From Gillisia lutea (GTDB taxonomy: Bacteria > Bacteroidota > Bacteroidia > Flavobacteriales > Flavobacteriaceae): a stretch of DNA of 64,000 bases. The notes beneath the pieces were generated by a model. That model was not told the origin of the DNA and did not search any database. It was given only the letters and a program-made list of their open reading frames with translations. The stretch is from assembly GCF_021568705.1 (NCBI RefSeq), contig NZ_JAKGTH010000008.1, positions 1 through 64,000 on the forward strand, written 5' to 3'. Made by a program: the position numbers and the translations under genes. Of this stretch, positions 25,441 through 35,272 are shown piece by piece; position 1 is the first letter of the stretch; every line of letters starts with the position of its first letter.

Positions 25441-25980
25441 CTATAAGCTATCTTTTCCTTCATCCAGATATACATCCTTTTGAATGAGAGAAACTGCTTT
25501 TTGAAGTATAAGGTTATTGGGGTATGTTACGAGTTCTCCATCATCGGTAATAATATGTAAATGAAAAGCTTTTATATCTTCAATAACACCAATAATTGGC
25601 ATCTCCTTGTCGTGAATTTTAATTTTATCTCCAATTTTATAAGGAAAGGAAAAGAAGAGAATAATACCCGAAGTGATATTGCTTAATATAGACCAGATTG
25701 CAAATAATGCAACTCCTATTACAGCAAACACAGAAGAGAAGATTAGAGAAAGATCTTTCAGCCCTACTCCCCATGCAAAGGCCAACATGAACACTGCAAT
25801 TAATACTACCAGGATATTAATATATTTGAACATGAGTCTGGTACGGGAAATATGAATTTCACTGCGTTTTCCTACACGGTTGGCCGCTTTCTTTAAAACA
25901 AATTGAAAGATTACTAATATTACAATTATTGCAAGGGTATATGCAATTTGAGATTTATTAATAGTGTATAGCTCGTACAT
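25441..25980 (-). CDS. Small MscS-like mechanosensitive channel
   Basis: 179 residues. Three N-terminal transmembrane helices, the last (VFAVIGVALFAIWSILSNITSGI) being the pore helix type of MscS, followed by the beta domain FPYKIGDKIKIHDKEM and GVIEDIKAFHLHIIT with YPNN. The C-terminal cytoplasmic cage is missing, making this a minimal form compared with E. coli MscS (286 residues). Start overlaps the stop of the upstream lipoprotein gene in TAATG. Likely osmotic safety valve. Confidence 0.88.
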   Translation of the reverse strand: MYELYTINKSQIAYTLAIIVILVIFQFVLKKAANRVGKRSEIHISRTRLMFKYINILVVLIAVFMLAFAWGVGLKDLSLIFSSVFAVIGVALFAIWSILSNITSGIILFFSFPYKIGDKIKIHDKEMPIIGVIEDIKAFHLHIITDDGELVTYPNNLILQKAVSLIQKDVYLDEGKDSL

Positions 25981-26870
25981 TAATCTAGGTTCAATTTCTT
26001 ACGCAAAGGTAAATCAATATTAGAATTTTTTGTCCAATAAGCAGTTTTTATATCAGCCATTTTTGTTGCTATTGTAAGCTCTTTCTTTCCATTTTTCTCA
26101 AGGATTTCCTCCCATTTTTCAATCTTGAAAGGGAAACTGGTTTGGTAGTAAATACTTAGACTTCTTTTAAGCTCAGGATAGTATAATTTATAAACTCCCA
26201 ATTTGCCATCCTGATAGAATTCTGCTTCTGTCAAATAGGCTTTAATTTGAAAATGATTTAGACGAATACTTTCTAAAGAAGGTATCATTTGTATTTCGCC
26301 AGTTGGTAATAAGTTGGGATCAATTTTAAGCAATGTCCAAATCTCATTTTCTAAATATGATGGGGCAAGGGAGAAACCCTGATCTGCTTCATTTTCAAAA
26401 TAAGAATGCGAACTAACTTCAAATTCATTTCTATTATTAATTTGGGTATAGGCGTGCCCACACCATTCCTGCACAGAGGTCGAGGTTTTTATTGCGTGAG
26501 AATTCCCTTCTAACGGGGAAAATACGCTTTGCATGATGGAATAAGGATATATGCCTGTTGTGAACTTTTTTGTGGAATTAAGTTTAATAACAGGAATATT
26601 GCTTTTATTAATACCTGATGCTTTAACTTGTTGATCTTTTAAGAAATCTTCTGTAACATAAATAAGTACCGCTGTTCCTGTTCTATTTTCTCCATACCGC
26701 GATTGATTTAACTGATAGGAAGTAATTTCAGCCTCTCCCGAGAACCAGTAATTTTTAAAGTCTTGTGATAGTTCTATCCTTGGAATAGGCGATTTTTTTG
26801 AAGCTGGACCATTACAACTTGTAAGAAGCTGGAACGTTATAAGTATGCTTAATAGTAGTTTGTTTTTCAT
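25980..26870 (-). CDS. Lipoprotein of unknown function near maf
   Basis: 296 residues from ATG at 26870; an upstream TTG is less likely. Signal and lipobox: MKNKLLLSILITFQLLTSC, lipidation at Cys 19. The mature protein is mixed alpha/beta with segments RIELSQDFKNYWFSGEAEIT and WCGHAYTQINNR; no catalytic motif is recognised. In Flavobacteriia this type is commonly next to maf, as here (31 bp away). It couples to the MscS gene. Function unknown; envelope-related by location. Confidence 0.78.
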   Translation of the reverse strand: MKNKLLLSILITFQLLTSCNGPASKKSPIPRIELSQDFKNYWFSGEAEITSYQLNQSRYGENRTGTAVLIYVTEDFLKDQQVKASGINKSNIPVIKLNSTKKFTTGIYPYSIMQSVFSPLEGNSHAIKTSTSVQEWCGHAYTQINNRNEFEVSSHSYFENEADQGFSLAPSYLENEIWTLLKIDPNLLPTGEIQMIPSLESIRLNHFQIKAYLTEAEFYQDGKLGVYKLYYPELKRSLSIYYQTSFPFKIEKWEEILEKNGKKELTIATKMADIKTAYWTKNSNIDLPLRKKLNLD

Positions 26871-26901
26871 GGAGATCAATTTCTTATAAAATTAAGAAAT
26901 A

Positions 26902-27492
26902 TCATCGGGAGGCTATTTCTATTAGCGTTTTATATACCAAGTGTGTGGGTAAGCCCACTACATTGAAGTAACTACCTTCAATAGTAGTAATTCCAATTAA
27001 ACCAATCCATTCCTGGATACCATAAGCACCGGCTTTGTCTAAAGGGTGATAATTCAATATATAATAATCTATTTCGTCTTTACTAAGTTCTTTAAATGTG
27101 ACTTTAGTTGTTGCATTCACCGTTTTTTGAATTTTACTGGTGGTAAAAGTAACCGACGTTATTACCTCATGTGTTTTACCTGATAGGGATTCAATCATTT
27201 TAAATGCCTCTGAAGTGGTTTCGGATTTTCCTAAGGCTTTTTCATTATGCCAAACAATAGTATCACTGGTAATTAAAATATCCTGAGGTTTTAATTCTGA
27301 AAGAAACACCTTGGCTTTCAATTCAGATAAATAATCGGTTATTTCAGCTCCTTTAAGTTCTTCCGGAAAGATCTCTTTAATCTTTCTATGTTCCACTATA
27401 AATGGAATACCAAGGTCTTTTAAAAACTGATGTCTTCTGGGAGATCCTGAAGCTAGAACGACATGGTGATTTTTTAAAATTTCTTTCAGCAT
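26902..27492 (-). CDS. maf: Maf family nucleotide pyrophosphatase
   Basis: 196 residues. The Maf signature LASGSPRRHQFLKDLG is near the N-terminus, followed by ITSDTIVWHNEKALGKS, the catalytic Asp region DKAGAYGIQEW and NVVGLPTHLVY. Maf proteins hydrolyse non-canonical or modified nucleoside triphosphates (dTTP/UTP type) and affect septum formation. It sits 6 bp downstream of the UbiA gene. Confidence 0.95.
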   Translation of the reverse strand: MLKEILKNHHVVLASGSPRRHQFLKDLGIPFIVEHRKIKEIFPEELKGAEITDYLSELKAKVFLSELKPQDILITSDTIVWHNEKALGKSETTSEAFKMIESLSGKTHEVITSVTFTTSKIQKTVNATTKVTFKELSKDEIDYYILNYHPLDKAGAYGIQEWIGLIGITTIEGSYFNVVGLPTHLVYKTLIEIASR

Positions 27493-27498
27493 AACTAA

Positions 27499-28413
27499 TT
27501 ATAATATGAATTGATATAAACCTATAGATAATAATCCGGAAACCATGATCAGTTTTAAAATAAGGCTTAATTTTCTATATTCTGATGTGGTTTTAACCGT
27601 CCATAATTGAATTAAAAAATAGAGGAGGGGCGCTACTATTAACAGTAATGCATAGATTACTGCATATAGATGTTGATATAAATATTGATAAATGTAGAAA
27701 ATAACCGCCGCAAGAGGGATAAGTCCTATTAAAAATATAAGTTTATTGGTACGCTGTGCCCCTAAAATAATGGGCAGGGTCTTTCTTCCAGAATTGTAAT
27801 CTCCAATAATATCTTCCTGATCCTTTATAATTTCTCGCAGAATATTCAGCAAAAAAGCAAATAAAGCATAGTCTAAAAGTATGGAAAATATAACAGATTG
27901 TGTTTGTCTATTGCCAGGAGTTATTGCGGGAAATAGATCAAATAAACCAACAATTAAAATGACCATTGCCACCAGTGAACTAATAACAACATTTCCCAGC
28001 AAGGCAACCTGTTTTAGATAGGTAGCATACAAATAGAGTAAAGCTGAAATAAGAATGAAAATGGCAGAAAACCCAGGTTTCCCAATTAAATTGGAAAGAT
28101 AGAAACCTATCCCAACACCGAGTACACTTAAAATTATATAGAGATTATTGGCCGTTTTAAGAGAAATATCCTTATCCAGTATCTGCTTTTGAGGTTTATT
28201 GATTTGATCTGTTTCAATATCATATATATCATTAATGATATTTCCTGCTGCCGCTATACATACTGTAGCTAAACACAAGAGAAAAAAGCCAAAATCACTT
28301 AGTGTAATATCAATCCCAAAACTGTTGAATAAGCTATACTTTATTAAATATTGAGTAATAATGATAATAAGTAAATTGGGCAATCGGCAAACTTTGAAAA
28401 ATGCTAATAACAT
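27499..28413 (-). CDS. UbiA-type prenyltransferase
   Basis: 304 residues, seven to nine transmembrane helices. The first Asp-rich motif NDIYDIETDQINKP is at about residues 63-76, and a second site REIIKDQEDIIGDY at about 190-203. Bacteroidota homologues are usually annotated geranylgeranylglycerol-phosphate geranylgeranyltransferase, though the natural prenyl acceptor is uncertain. It is 12 bp downstream of the SMR transporter and 6 bp upstream of maf. Confidence 0.88.
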   Translation of the reverse strand: MLLAFFKVCRLPNLLIIIITQYLIKYSLFNSFGIDITLSDFGFFLLCLATVCIAAAGNIINDIYDIETDQINKPQKQILDKDISLKTANNLYIILSVLGVGIGFYLSNLIGKPGFSAIFILISALLYLYATYLKQVALLGNVVISSLVAMVILIVGLFDLFPAITPGNRQTQSVIFSILLDYALFAFLLNILREIIKDQEDIIGDYNSGRKTLPIILGAQRTNKLIFLIGLIPLAAVIFYIYQYLYQHLYAVIYALLLIVAPLLYFLIQLWTVKTTSEYRKLSLILKLIMVSGLLSIGLYQFIL

Positions 28414-28425
28414 AGCGCGTTCAGT

Positions 28426-28752
28426 TTAATGGGATACAAATTTTAGACCTATAATAGAAATAATAAGCGTGCACAAAAAGAACAATCTCCAGAAATGCGC
28501 AGGTTCTTTAAAAATAAATATCCCTAATAATACGGTGCCTACAGCTCCAATACCTGTCCATACTGCATAAGCTGTTCCAATTGGAAGTGTTTGAGTAGCT
28601 TTATAAAGCAATCCCATGCTTATAACAAGGGAGACAATAAAGCCTAATAACCACATATTGGCAGTAGAGCCCGAAGAAAATTTTGCTTTGCCTAAGCAAA
28701 AAGCGAAAGCTACTTCAAAAAGTCCTGCAATAATTAACAGGACCCATTTCAT
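28426..28752 (-). CDS. gdx: SMR family transporter, Gdx (SugE) type
   Basis: 108 residues with four transmembrane helices, the normal SMR length. The membrane-embedded Glu 13 (GLFEVAFA) is conserved. The stretch LPIGTAYAVWTGIGAVG and the C-terminus IIGLKFVSH match the SugE/Gdx subgroup, known to export guanidinium, more than the broad EmrE drug exporters. Overlaps the upstream kdsC stop by 4 bp (ATGA). No guanidine riboswitch is visible, since the gene is inside an operon. Confidence 0.88.
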   Translation of the reverse strand: MKWVLLIIAGLFEVAFAFCLGKAKFSSGSTANMWLLGFIVSLVISMGLLYKATQTLPIGTAYAVWTGIGAVGTVLLGIFIFKEPAHFWRLFFLCTLIISIIGLKFVSH

Positions 28753-29270
28753 AATGCGCTATGATTTTGAAGCCATTTTCCCTGTACTTTTAATACCTGT
28801 TCAATAACATCTCTTACACAGCCTTTCCCCCCTTTTTTATGGGAAATATATCTGCTTATTTCTTTAATTTCAGGGGCAGCATCTTGAGGACAGCAAGGCA
28901 TTCCAACCATTTGCATAGAATAAAGATCCGGAATATCATCTCCCATATAAAGTACATTCTCGGGATTGATATCGTACACATCCATAAATTCATCGAGTCT
29001 TTCAACTTTATCATGAACTCCAAGGAAAATATTAGTTAGTCCCAATTCTCTAAGACGAAGTCTTACCCCTTCATTTTTGCCGCCAGAAATAATACAAACA
29101 TGATACCCGGCTTGTTCGGCGGTTTTAAGAGCATATCCATCTTTAATGTTCATAGTTCTAAAGAGTTCTCCTTGAGTATTTATTTGAATAGATCCATCGG
29201 TTAAAACCCCGTCTACATCAAAAATAAAAGTGTCTATATGATTTAAATATTCTTTATAATTCTTTTCCAT
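28749..29270 (-). CDS. kdsC: 3-deoxy-manno-octulosonate-8-phosphate phosphatase
   Basis: 173 residues of the HAD superfamily C0 subclass. The nucleophile motif FIFDVDGVLTDGS (DxD), then ISGGKNEGVRLR and MGDDIPDLYSM with GCVRDVIEQVL are diagnostic. KdsC dephosphorylates Kdo-8-phosphate, preceding the KdsB step encoded at 15804. It overlaps the DUF2520 gene by 17 bp. Confidence 0.95.
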   Translation of the reverse strand: MEKNYKEYLNHIDTFIFDVDGVLTDGSIQINTQGELFRTMNIKDGYALKTAEQAGYHVCIISGGKNEGVRLRLRELGLTNIFLGVHDKVERLDEFMDVYDINPENVLYMGDDIPDLYSMQMVGMPCCPQDAAPEIKEISRYISHKKGGKGCVRDVIEQVLKVQGKWLQNHSAL

Positions 29271-30015
29271 GAAGGTGCTGAATTGATTTGGTTAAAAGTT
29301 GGTATATTTCTTTTTGTTCGGTATTTAAAAGCTTCAAATGAGCAGTTATAACTTCCAGGTCATTTCTTTTTGCCGGGCCGGTTTGAGCTTCTTTCGGACT
29401 TAACTGAGTTATTTTGGCAGCAGTTTCTATAATTAACGGATGCAATATCTCGAAAGGGACATCATTATTTTTTGCAATTTCTTCGGCCTCTGTATAAAGG
29501 TAATTCACAAAATTATTTGCAAATACGGCGGCAACATGTAGCGCCTTTCTTTGTTGAAAAGAGATCTTATATATGTTTGAAGAAATTTTCGAAGCTAATT
29601 TTTCTAATAAGTCCAGATCGTTTTCATTATTACTTTCAATACAAAGTGGAACATTTGAAAGATCCAGGTGTCTGTTCTTTGAAAAGGTTTGAAGTGGGTA
29701 AAACAATCCGTACCTGTCAAAATCTTTAAATATCTCTATAGAATTAGCTCCCGAAGTATGTGCCATTAAAGCTTTTCTGTAAGAAAGGTGTTTGGCAGTT
29801 TGTTGTAAAACATCATCTTTCAACGCTAATAGATAGATATCGGCTTCCACAACCTCTTCCAATAAAGTAGTTGTAGCTGCTTTATCTTCAAAATACTGAA
29901 GGCTGGTTCTCGAATGATTATAAATCTGGATTACCTTGAAATCTTCTATTAATTGGAAAGCTTCAAACAAATGTTTTGCAACATTCCCGGTCCCAAAAAT
30001 TACTATGCTGGTCAT
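29254..30015 (-). CDS. Rossmann-like DUF2520 protein
   Basis: 253 residues. The N-terminal NAD(P)-binding loop IFGTGNVAKHLFEAF and the strand YLLALKDDVLQQTAKHL resemble 6-phosphogluconate dehydrogenase-type oxidoreductases. The all-helical C-terminal half (FQQRKALHVAAVFANNFVN; IIETAAKI; GPAKRNDLEVITAHL) is the DUF2520 domain. Substrate unknown. It is first in a roughly 9.9-kb minus-strand gene run, and its start is 122 bp from the divergent ccsBA gene. Confidence 0.88.
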   Translation of the reverse strand: MTSIVIFGTGNVAKHLFEAFQLIEDFKVIQIYNHSRTSLQYFEDKAATTTLLEEVVEADIYLLALKDDVLQQTAKHLSYRKALMAHTSGANSIEIFKDFDRYGLFYPLQTFSKNRHLDLSNVPLCIESNNENDLDLLEKLASKISSNIYKISFQQRKALHVAAVFANNFVNYLYTEAEEIAKNNDVPFEILHPLIIETAAKITQLSPKEAQTGPAKRNDLEVITAHLKLLNTEQKEIYQLLTKSIQHLHGKEL

Positions 30016-30107
30016 GCCGCTAAATTACCAAAAATTCTGAGTTTAAAATTAACATATCAGCATAGGAATTGATTCTTTATTAAACCTCTTAAAACTTTAA
30101 ATTTTGT

Positions 30108-30115
30108 TAAATTTG
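30108..30115 (+). promoter_or_regulatory. ccsBA promoter -7 element
   Basis: TAAATTTG, followed by GC, matches the Bacteroidota consensus, 23 nt before the ATG at 30138. No clear TTG element at the usual distance. Confidence 0.6.
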
Positions 30116-30137
30116 CAGCGTTTTAAAGTAGTCTTAA

Positions 30138-33100
30138 ATGCAAAATAAAATTAGTGCTGTTTTGTTCTCCACAAGGATCATGGCAGTTTTGTTCATTGTG
30201 TTCTCTGTTGCTATGGCTTTAGGGACGTTTATAGAAAGTTGGTATACCATTGAAACTGCAAGAGTTTTGATCTATAATACCTGGTGGTTTGAAGGAATAA
30301 TGTTATTCTTCGTTATTAATTTCGCCGGCAATATTGTAAGGTATAATCTTCATAAAAGAGAAAAATGGTCTTCTCTACTTATTCACTTATCGTTTGTTTT
30401 AATTCTGGTTGGAGCTTTTGTAACAAGATATATTAGTTATGAAGGTATAATGCCTATTAGGGAAGGGGAAACAACAAATACGTTTCTTTCGGGTGACACA
30501 TATCTTACTGCATATTTAGATGGAGAGATTGATGGAGAGCCACGTAGACGAGTGGTGCAGGAGAAAGTACTTCTTGCAGTTGAGACTGAAAACGACTTAT
30601 CAATAAATACCGATTATAATGGTCAACCTGTAAAAATTGAGGTCACCAATTTTATACATGGGGCCAAGGAAGGCTTAGTGCTAAGCGAAAATGGCGATAA
30701 CTATTTGCAGGTTGTTGAAGCTGGTGATGGCCAGCGTCATGAACATTATTTGAAAGAAGGGGAGGTTGCCAATATTCATAATACGCTCTTTGCTTTTAAT
30801 AAGCCTACCGATGGAGCTGTAAATATTATAGTTGATGAAGCAGATGGGAGTTATAAGATAAGATCTCCTTTTAGCGGAACCTTCATGAGAATGGCCGATC
30901 AGTTTAAAGGTGAGATGATTGCCGATAGCACACAAACTTTAATGCTGAGGTCTTTATACAATATGGGAGGGATGCAGTTTGTTATCCCTGAGCCTGTTAC
31001 TCGTGGAAATTTTGATATTGTTCCTACAGAAGAAAAAAATAAGAATCAGCCCGATGCGGTTGCTTTAAAAGTAAGTACTGGGGGTGAATCAAAAACCCTT
31101 AGTCTGCTTGGAGGTAAAGGTTTGGTTAATCCTCCTAAAAATATAGAGATTGGCGGATTGGAAGTTTTCTTAAGCTATGGCTCTAAACAAATGGAACTTC
31201 CGTTTTCCATCAAACTAAATGATTTTATAGCTGATAAATATCCAGGAACCGAAAATAATCCTACTCCTAGTTATTCAGCTTTTAAAAGTAAAGTTGAGGT
31301 AATTGATGATAAAGGTTCTGAGCCATATGAGATTTTCATGAATCATGTTTTAGATAAGGAAGGTTACCGCTTTTTTCAAGCTTCTTTTGATCCGGATGAA
31401 AAGGGAACTGTACTTTCTGTAAATCACGATTTTTGGGGAACCTGGATTACTTATATAGGATACTTTTTACTGTATGGAGGTTTAATGCTAATTCTTTTTG
31501 ATAAAGGAAGCCGTTTTGGAAAACTGAAAGTAATGCTGGACAAAATAAAGGTCAAAAAATCAAAATTAGTTAGTGTTGTAGCATTATTGTTATTAACATC
31601 TATAAGCTATGCTCAGGATAATGAAGAAGAGCATGCGCATGTAAGATCTCCAAAAGAACAGGTTGATTCATTATTGCTTAATAATGTTGTTAAACCTGAA
31701 CACGCTGCAAAATTTGGGCGATTGGTAATTCAAGATGCCGGAGGACGTATGAAGCCTGCAAATACTTTCTCTTCAGAATTATTAAGGAAACTTAGTAAGA
31801 AGGATAATTATGAAGACCTGAATGCCGACCAGGTTTTGATCTCAATGACAGAAAATCCTGCTCTTTGGTACAATGTTCCATTAATATATGTGAAGCCTAA
31901 TAATGATAGTATTAGGCATATTGCCGGTGTGGAAAAAGATAAAAAGTACTTGGCAATGACAGACTTTTTTGATGGTACTGGCGCTTATAAATTATCACCT
32001 TATTTGGAAAGTGCTTATCAGGCAGCGGTTCCAGATCAATTTCAAAAAGATTTTATTGAAACCGATAGAAAGGTAAACCTTCTTTTTAACGCGCTTCAGG
32101 GAAAAGTGCTTCGTATTTTTCCGATTCCTGGAGATGAAAACAATAAATGGGTTTCCTATCCTGAGGTGCCTGAAGCTAATTTTAAGGGAATGGATTCGCT
32201 GTATGCAAGACAGATACTTCCTATTTATATGAACGCACTTCGCGAGGCAAAAACGACTGGTGATTATGATAAAGCGGAAGAGCTATTAGAAAGTATTACC
32301 GGATATCAGAAGAAATTTGGTTCAGAAGTAATGCCTTCTGAAAACAAGATAGACGCTGAAATAGCCTACAATAAATATGATATTTTCAGAAGCTTGTTCA
32401 TGTATTATATGTTTGCTGGATTACTAATGCTTGTATTTGTGATCTTTCAAATATTTAATGATAATAAAGCTATTAGAATTTTGATTGGCACGAGTGCAGT
32501 AGTAATTCTTTTGCTATTTATCTTACATACATTAGGCTTGGCTGCAAGATGGTATATTTCTGGTCATGCACCCTGGAGTGATGCTTACGAATCTATGATC
32601 TATGTTGCCTGGGCAACTATGTTCTTCGGATTGGCTTTTGGAAGAAAAAGTAATTTGACCATTGCTTCCACAGCATTTGTTGCTTCCATGATCTTGATGA
32701 TTGCTCATTGGAACTGGATGGATCCTGCAATCGCTAATTTACAACCCGTTTTGGACTCGTATTGGTTAATGATACATGTTTCTGTAATTGTTGGGAGCTA
32801 CGGACCTTTCACCTTAGGAATGATATTAGGAGCAGTTTCATTACTGTTAATGATACTTACCAACGAGAAGAATAAGCATAAAATGGATCTTAATATAAAA
32901 GAGATCACTATTATTACCGAAATGGCTTTAACCGTAGGTCTGGTAATGTTAACCATTGGAAACTTTTTAGGTGGCCAGTGGGCAAATGAAAGTTGGGGAC
33001 GTTACTGGGGCTGGGATCCAAAAGAAACATGGGCGCTAATTAGTATAATGGTTTATGCTTTTGTGATACATATGAGGTTAGTGCCGGGGCTTAGAGGTAG

Positions 33101-33329
33101 ATGGTTCTTCAACTTAATGGCAGTGGTAGCCTTTGCCAGTATAATGATGACCTATTTTGGTGTGAACTTTTACCTTGCAGGATTGCATTCTTATGCGAGT
33201 GGTGATAAAGTGATAACTCCAACGTTTATTTATTACACCATTGCAGGAGTTGCTGTTCTTGGGGCGGTATCTTACTGGAAGTATAATAAGTATTATAAAA
33301 AGACACCTAAGAAAGAGGTTAAAGAATAG
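30138..33329 (+). CDS. ccsBA: Cytochrome c biogenesis protein CcsBA fusion (system II)
   Basis: 1063 residues. The N-terminal ResB/CcsB part has transmembrane helices near residues 10-35, 40-60 and 80-100, and a large periplasmic domain. Around residues 470-490 a hydrophobic segment and ALLLLTSISYAQ lead to another periplasmic region. The C-terminal CcsA part has the heme-handling WWD motif WGRYWGWDPKETWAL and His residues in SGHAPWSDAYES and AGLHSYASGD. The complex moves heme across the inner membrane and attaches it to apocytochromes c. Single-gene transcript with its own terminator. Confidence 0.95.
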   Translation: MQNKISAVLFSTRIMAVLFIVFSVAMALGTFIESWYTIETARVLIYNTWWFEGIMLFFVINFAGNIVRYNLHKREKWSSLLIHLSFVLILVGAFVTRYISYEGIMPIREGETTNTFLSGDTYLTAYLDGEIDGEPRRRVVQEKVLLAVETENDLSINTDYNGQPVKIEVTNFIHGAKEGLVLSENGDNYLQVVEAGDGQRHEHYLKEGEVANIHNTLFAFNKPTDGAVNIIVDEADGSYKIRSPFSGTFMRMADQFKGEMIADSTQTLMLRSLYNMGGMQFVIPEPVTRGNFDIVPTEEKNKNQPDAVALKVSTGGESKTLSLLGGKGLVNPPKNIEIGGLEVFLSYGSKQMELPFSIKLNDFIADKYPGTENNPTPSYSAFKSKVEVIDDKGSEPYEIFMNHVLDKEGYRFFQASFDPDEKGTVLSVNHDFWGTWITYIGYFLLYGGLMLILFDKGSRFGKLKVMLDKIKVKKSKLVSVVALLLLTSISYAQDNEEEHAHVRSPKEQVDSLLLNNVVKPEHAAKFGRLVIQDAGGRMKPANTFSSELLRKLSKKDNYEDLNADQVLISMTENPALWYNVPLIYVKPNNDSIRHIAGVEKDKKYLAMTDFFDGTGAYKLSPYLESAYQAAVPDQFQKDFIETDRKVNLLFNALQGKVLRIFPIPGDENNKWVSYPEVPEANFKGMDSLYARQILPIYMNALREAKTTGDYDKAEELLESITGYQKKFGSEVMPSENKIDAEIAYNKYDIFRSLFMYYMFAGLLMLVFVIFQIFNDNKAIRILIGTSAVVILLLFILHTLGLAARWYISGHAPWSDAYESMIYVAWATMFFGLAFGRKSNLTIASTAFVASMILMIAHWNWMDPAIANLQPVLDSYWLMIHVSVIVGSYGPFTLGMILGAVSLLLMILTNEKNKHKMDLNIKEITIITEMALTVGLVMLTIGNFLGGQWANESWGRYWGWDPKETWALISIMVYAFVIHMRLVPGLRGRWFFNLMAVVAFASIMMTYFGVNFYLAGLHSYASGDKVITPTFIYYTIAGVAVLGAVSYWKYNKYYKKTPKKEVKE

Positions 33330-33346
33330 AAATCTTAGTTTATAAA

Positions 33347-33379
33347 TAAAAAAACCTGCTTTAATAGCAGGATTTTTTT
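33347..33379. terminator. Intrinsic terminator ccsBA / fumC
   Basis: CCTGCT and AGCAGG form a stem with a 5-nt loop, flanked by A and T runs. It lies between the convergent ccsBA and fumC stop codons and probably works both ways. Confidence 0.8.
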
Positions 33380-33397
33380 ATTGGGAAAGATTGGAAA

Positions 33398-34795
33398 TTA
33401 TTTTAATCCTCCAACCATATCTTTAGGTTTAACCCACTCGTCAAATTCTTCTTTGGTAACATAGCCTAAATTAACAGCTTCTTCTCTTAAGGTTGTACCA
33501 TTAGCATGTGCGGTATTTGCAATTTCTGCAGCTTTGTAATATCCAATTTTGGTATTTAAAGCTGTAACTAACATTAAGGAGTTATCTAATAATTCCTTGA
33601 TACGTTTTTTATTAGGTTCAATACCTTTTGCACAGTGCTCTTCAAAAGAAGCACAAGCATCTCCAAGCAATTGTGCACTTTGTAAGAAATTTGCAGCCAT
33701 AACAGGTTTAAAGACATTTAACTCAAACTGTCCCTGCATACCACCTACACTTATAGCCACATCGTTCCCCATTACCTGAGCACATACCATGGTTAAAGCT
33801 TCACATTGCGTAGGATTCACTTTTCCGGGCATAATAGAAGATCCAGGTTCATTTGCCGGAATTGTAATTTCTCCAATACCGCTTCTTGGTCCTGAAGAAA
33901 GCATTCTTATATCGTTGGCAATTTTATTAAGTGATACTGCCAATTGTTTTAATGCACCATGAGATTCTACTAACGCATCATGAGCAGCCAGCGCTTCAAA
34001 TTTGTTAGGAGCAGAAGTAAAAGGAAGATCGGTGAATTTTGAGATAAATTCTGCTACACGTTTAGAATATCCTTTTGGCGTGTTTAAACCGGTTCCTACT
34101 GCTGTACCACCTAAGGCTAATTCGGCTAGGTGAGGAAGTGTGTTTTCCAAAGCCTTAATACCGTGATCTAATTGTGCCACATAGCCACTAAATTCCTGCC
34201 CCAAAGTAAGGGGAGTAGCGTCCATAAAATGGGTTCTTCCAATTTTAACTACGTCTTTAAAATCTTCCGATTTTTTCTTAAGAGTATTTCTTAGCTTTTT
34301 TATTCCCGGGAGAGTAACATGAATAATTTTATGGTATGCAGCAATATGCATTCCTGTTGGGAAGGTGTCGTTAGAAGATTGAGATTTATTTACATCATCA
34401 TTAGGTTGTAATGTTTTTTCACCTTCTCCTATTTTTTTTCCGGCAAGCTGATGTGCTCTGTTGGCAATAACCTCATTGAGGTTCATATTGCTTTGGGTTC
34501 CACTTCCTGTTTGCCAGATAACAAGAGGAAACTGGTCATCATGCTTTCCTGCTAATATCTCATCACAAACCTGGGCTATATAATCTCTTTTTTCAACAGC
34601 TAATGCTCCCAACTCACAATTGGTAAATGCTGCAGCTTTTTTCAAATATGCAAAACCGTATACTATCTCTAAAGGCATGCTTCCTGCAGCACCAATTTTA
34701 AAATTATTTTTAGAACGTTCAGTTTGGGCACCCCACAGTTTATCTGCAGGAACCTTTACTTCGCCCATAGTGTCTTTCTCTATTCTGTAATCCAT
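33398..34795 (-). CDS. fumC: Class II fumarate hydratase
   Basis: 465 residues, full length. FumC interconverts fumarate and malate in the TCA cycle without iron. The family signature [16 protein letters not shown] is present, with [34 protein letters not shown] (quoted in part) and the N-terminal [12 protein letters not shown]. Transcribed alone on the minus strand; a candidate -7 element TAAATTTG lies at 34815-34822 on the same strand. Confidence 0.97.
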   Translation of the reverse strand: MDYRIEKDTMGEVKVPADKLWGAQTERSKNNFKIGAAGSMPLEIVYGFAYLKKAAAFTNCELGALAVEKRDYIAQVCDEILAGKHDDQFPLVIWQTGSGTQSNMNLNEVIANRAHQLAGKKIGEGEKTLQPNDDVNKSQSSNDTFPTGMHIAAYHKIIHVTLPGIKKLRNTLKKKSEDFKDVVKIGRTHFMDATPLTLGQEFSGYVAQLDHGIKALENTLPHLAELALGGTAVGTGLNTPKGYSKRVAEFISKFTDLPFTSAPNKFEALAAHDALVESHGALKQLAVSLNKIANDIRMLSSGPRSGIGEITIPANEPGSSIMPGKVNPTQCEALTMVCAQVMGNDVAISVGGMQGQFELNVFKPVMAANFLQSAQLLGDACASFEEHCAKGIEPNKKRIKELLDNSLMLVTALNTKIGYYKAAEIANTAHANGTTLREEAVNLGYVTKEEFDEWVKPKDMVGGLK

Positions 34796-34814
34796 AATTT
34801 TTACTATTTGAATA

Positions 34815-34822
34815 CAAATTTA
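34815..34822 (-). promoter_or_regulatory. fumC promoter -7 element candidate
   Basis: On the minus strand this reads TAAATTTG, about 20 nt upstream of the fumC ATG at 34795. A well-spaced TTG element was not found. Confidence 0.45.
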
Positions 34823-34940
34823 CATGTTAGTAATTTTTTAATGTTGAATTTTTCGACAAATTTTAAATCTTTTAACATAGCTAAATTTTCAAATGATGAA
34901 GTTTAAATTTACAATTGGCAGGTAAAAATTTAAATTTTAG

Positions 34941-34972
34941 TTGGCAGATAAAAAATAGAGTCACTATCTTTG
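34941..34972 (+). promoter_or_regulatory. Promoter of the 58-aa membrane protein gene
   Basis: TTG at 34941-34943, a 21-bp spacer and TATCTTTG at 34965-34972 fit the Bacteroidota consensus. TTGGCAG is repeated directly 26 bp upstream (34915-34921), each copy followed by an A/T stretch, which could be a regulator site. Confidence 0.65.
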
Positions 34973-34998
34973 CTATGATTTAAAAATCTTCTTTAATT

Positions 34999-35175
34999 AT
35001 GTTTGACTTTGATCAGTACTTAGGCTTTTTAGCTTTTCTTGTAATATTAACCATGGGATTTTGGTTAATGATATTTTTAGTAGCCATTGTACCTTATTGG
35101 ATAGGTGGTTCGGTTACAGAATTATTTAAAGAATACAGAGAGAAAAAACGTTTAGAGCGTGAGCGTAAAGCTTAA
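34999..35175 (+). CDS. 58-residue single-pass membrane protein
   Basis: ATG at 34999 to TAA at 35173-35175. The peptide starts MFDFDQYLGF, has a hydrophobic region of about 25 residues (VILTMGFWLMIFLVAIVPYW, interrupted by Met/Trp) and a strongly charged basic tail (KEYREKKRLERERKA). It has a good promoter, a 27-nt leader and its own terminator, so it is most likely a real gene missed by length cut-offs. Function unknown; the charged C-terminal helix would face the cytoplasm. Confidence 0.8.
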   Translation: MFDFDQYLGFLAFLVILTMGFWLMIFLVAIVPYWIGGSVTELFKEYREKKRLERERKA

Positions 35176-35196
35176 GACCTAAAAATATAGAATACC

Positions 35197-35237
35197 TAAA
35201 AAAACCTTTTTGCTGAATAAGCAGAAAGGTTTTTTTA
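35197..35237 (+). terminator. Intrinsic terminator of the 58-aa gene
   Basis: AAAACCTTTTTGC pairs with GCAGAAAGGTTTT (one G-T wobble) around a 7-nt loop, followed by TTTTTTT. Confidence 0.88.
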
Positions 35238-35272
35238 TTTCTTTATTAGCAATGAGTTGGTTTCTGGATAAT

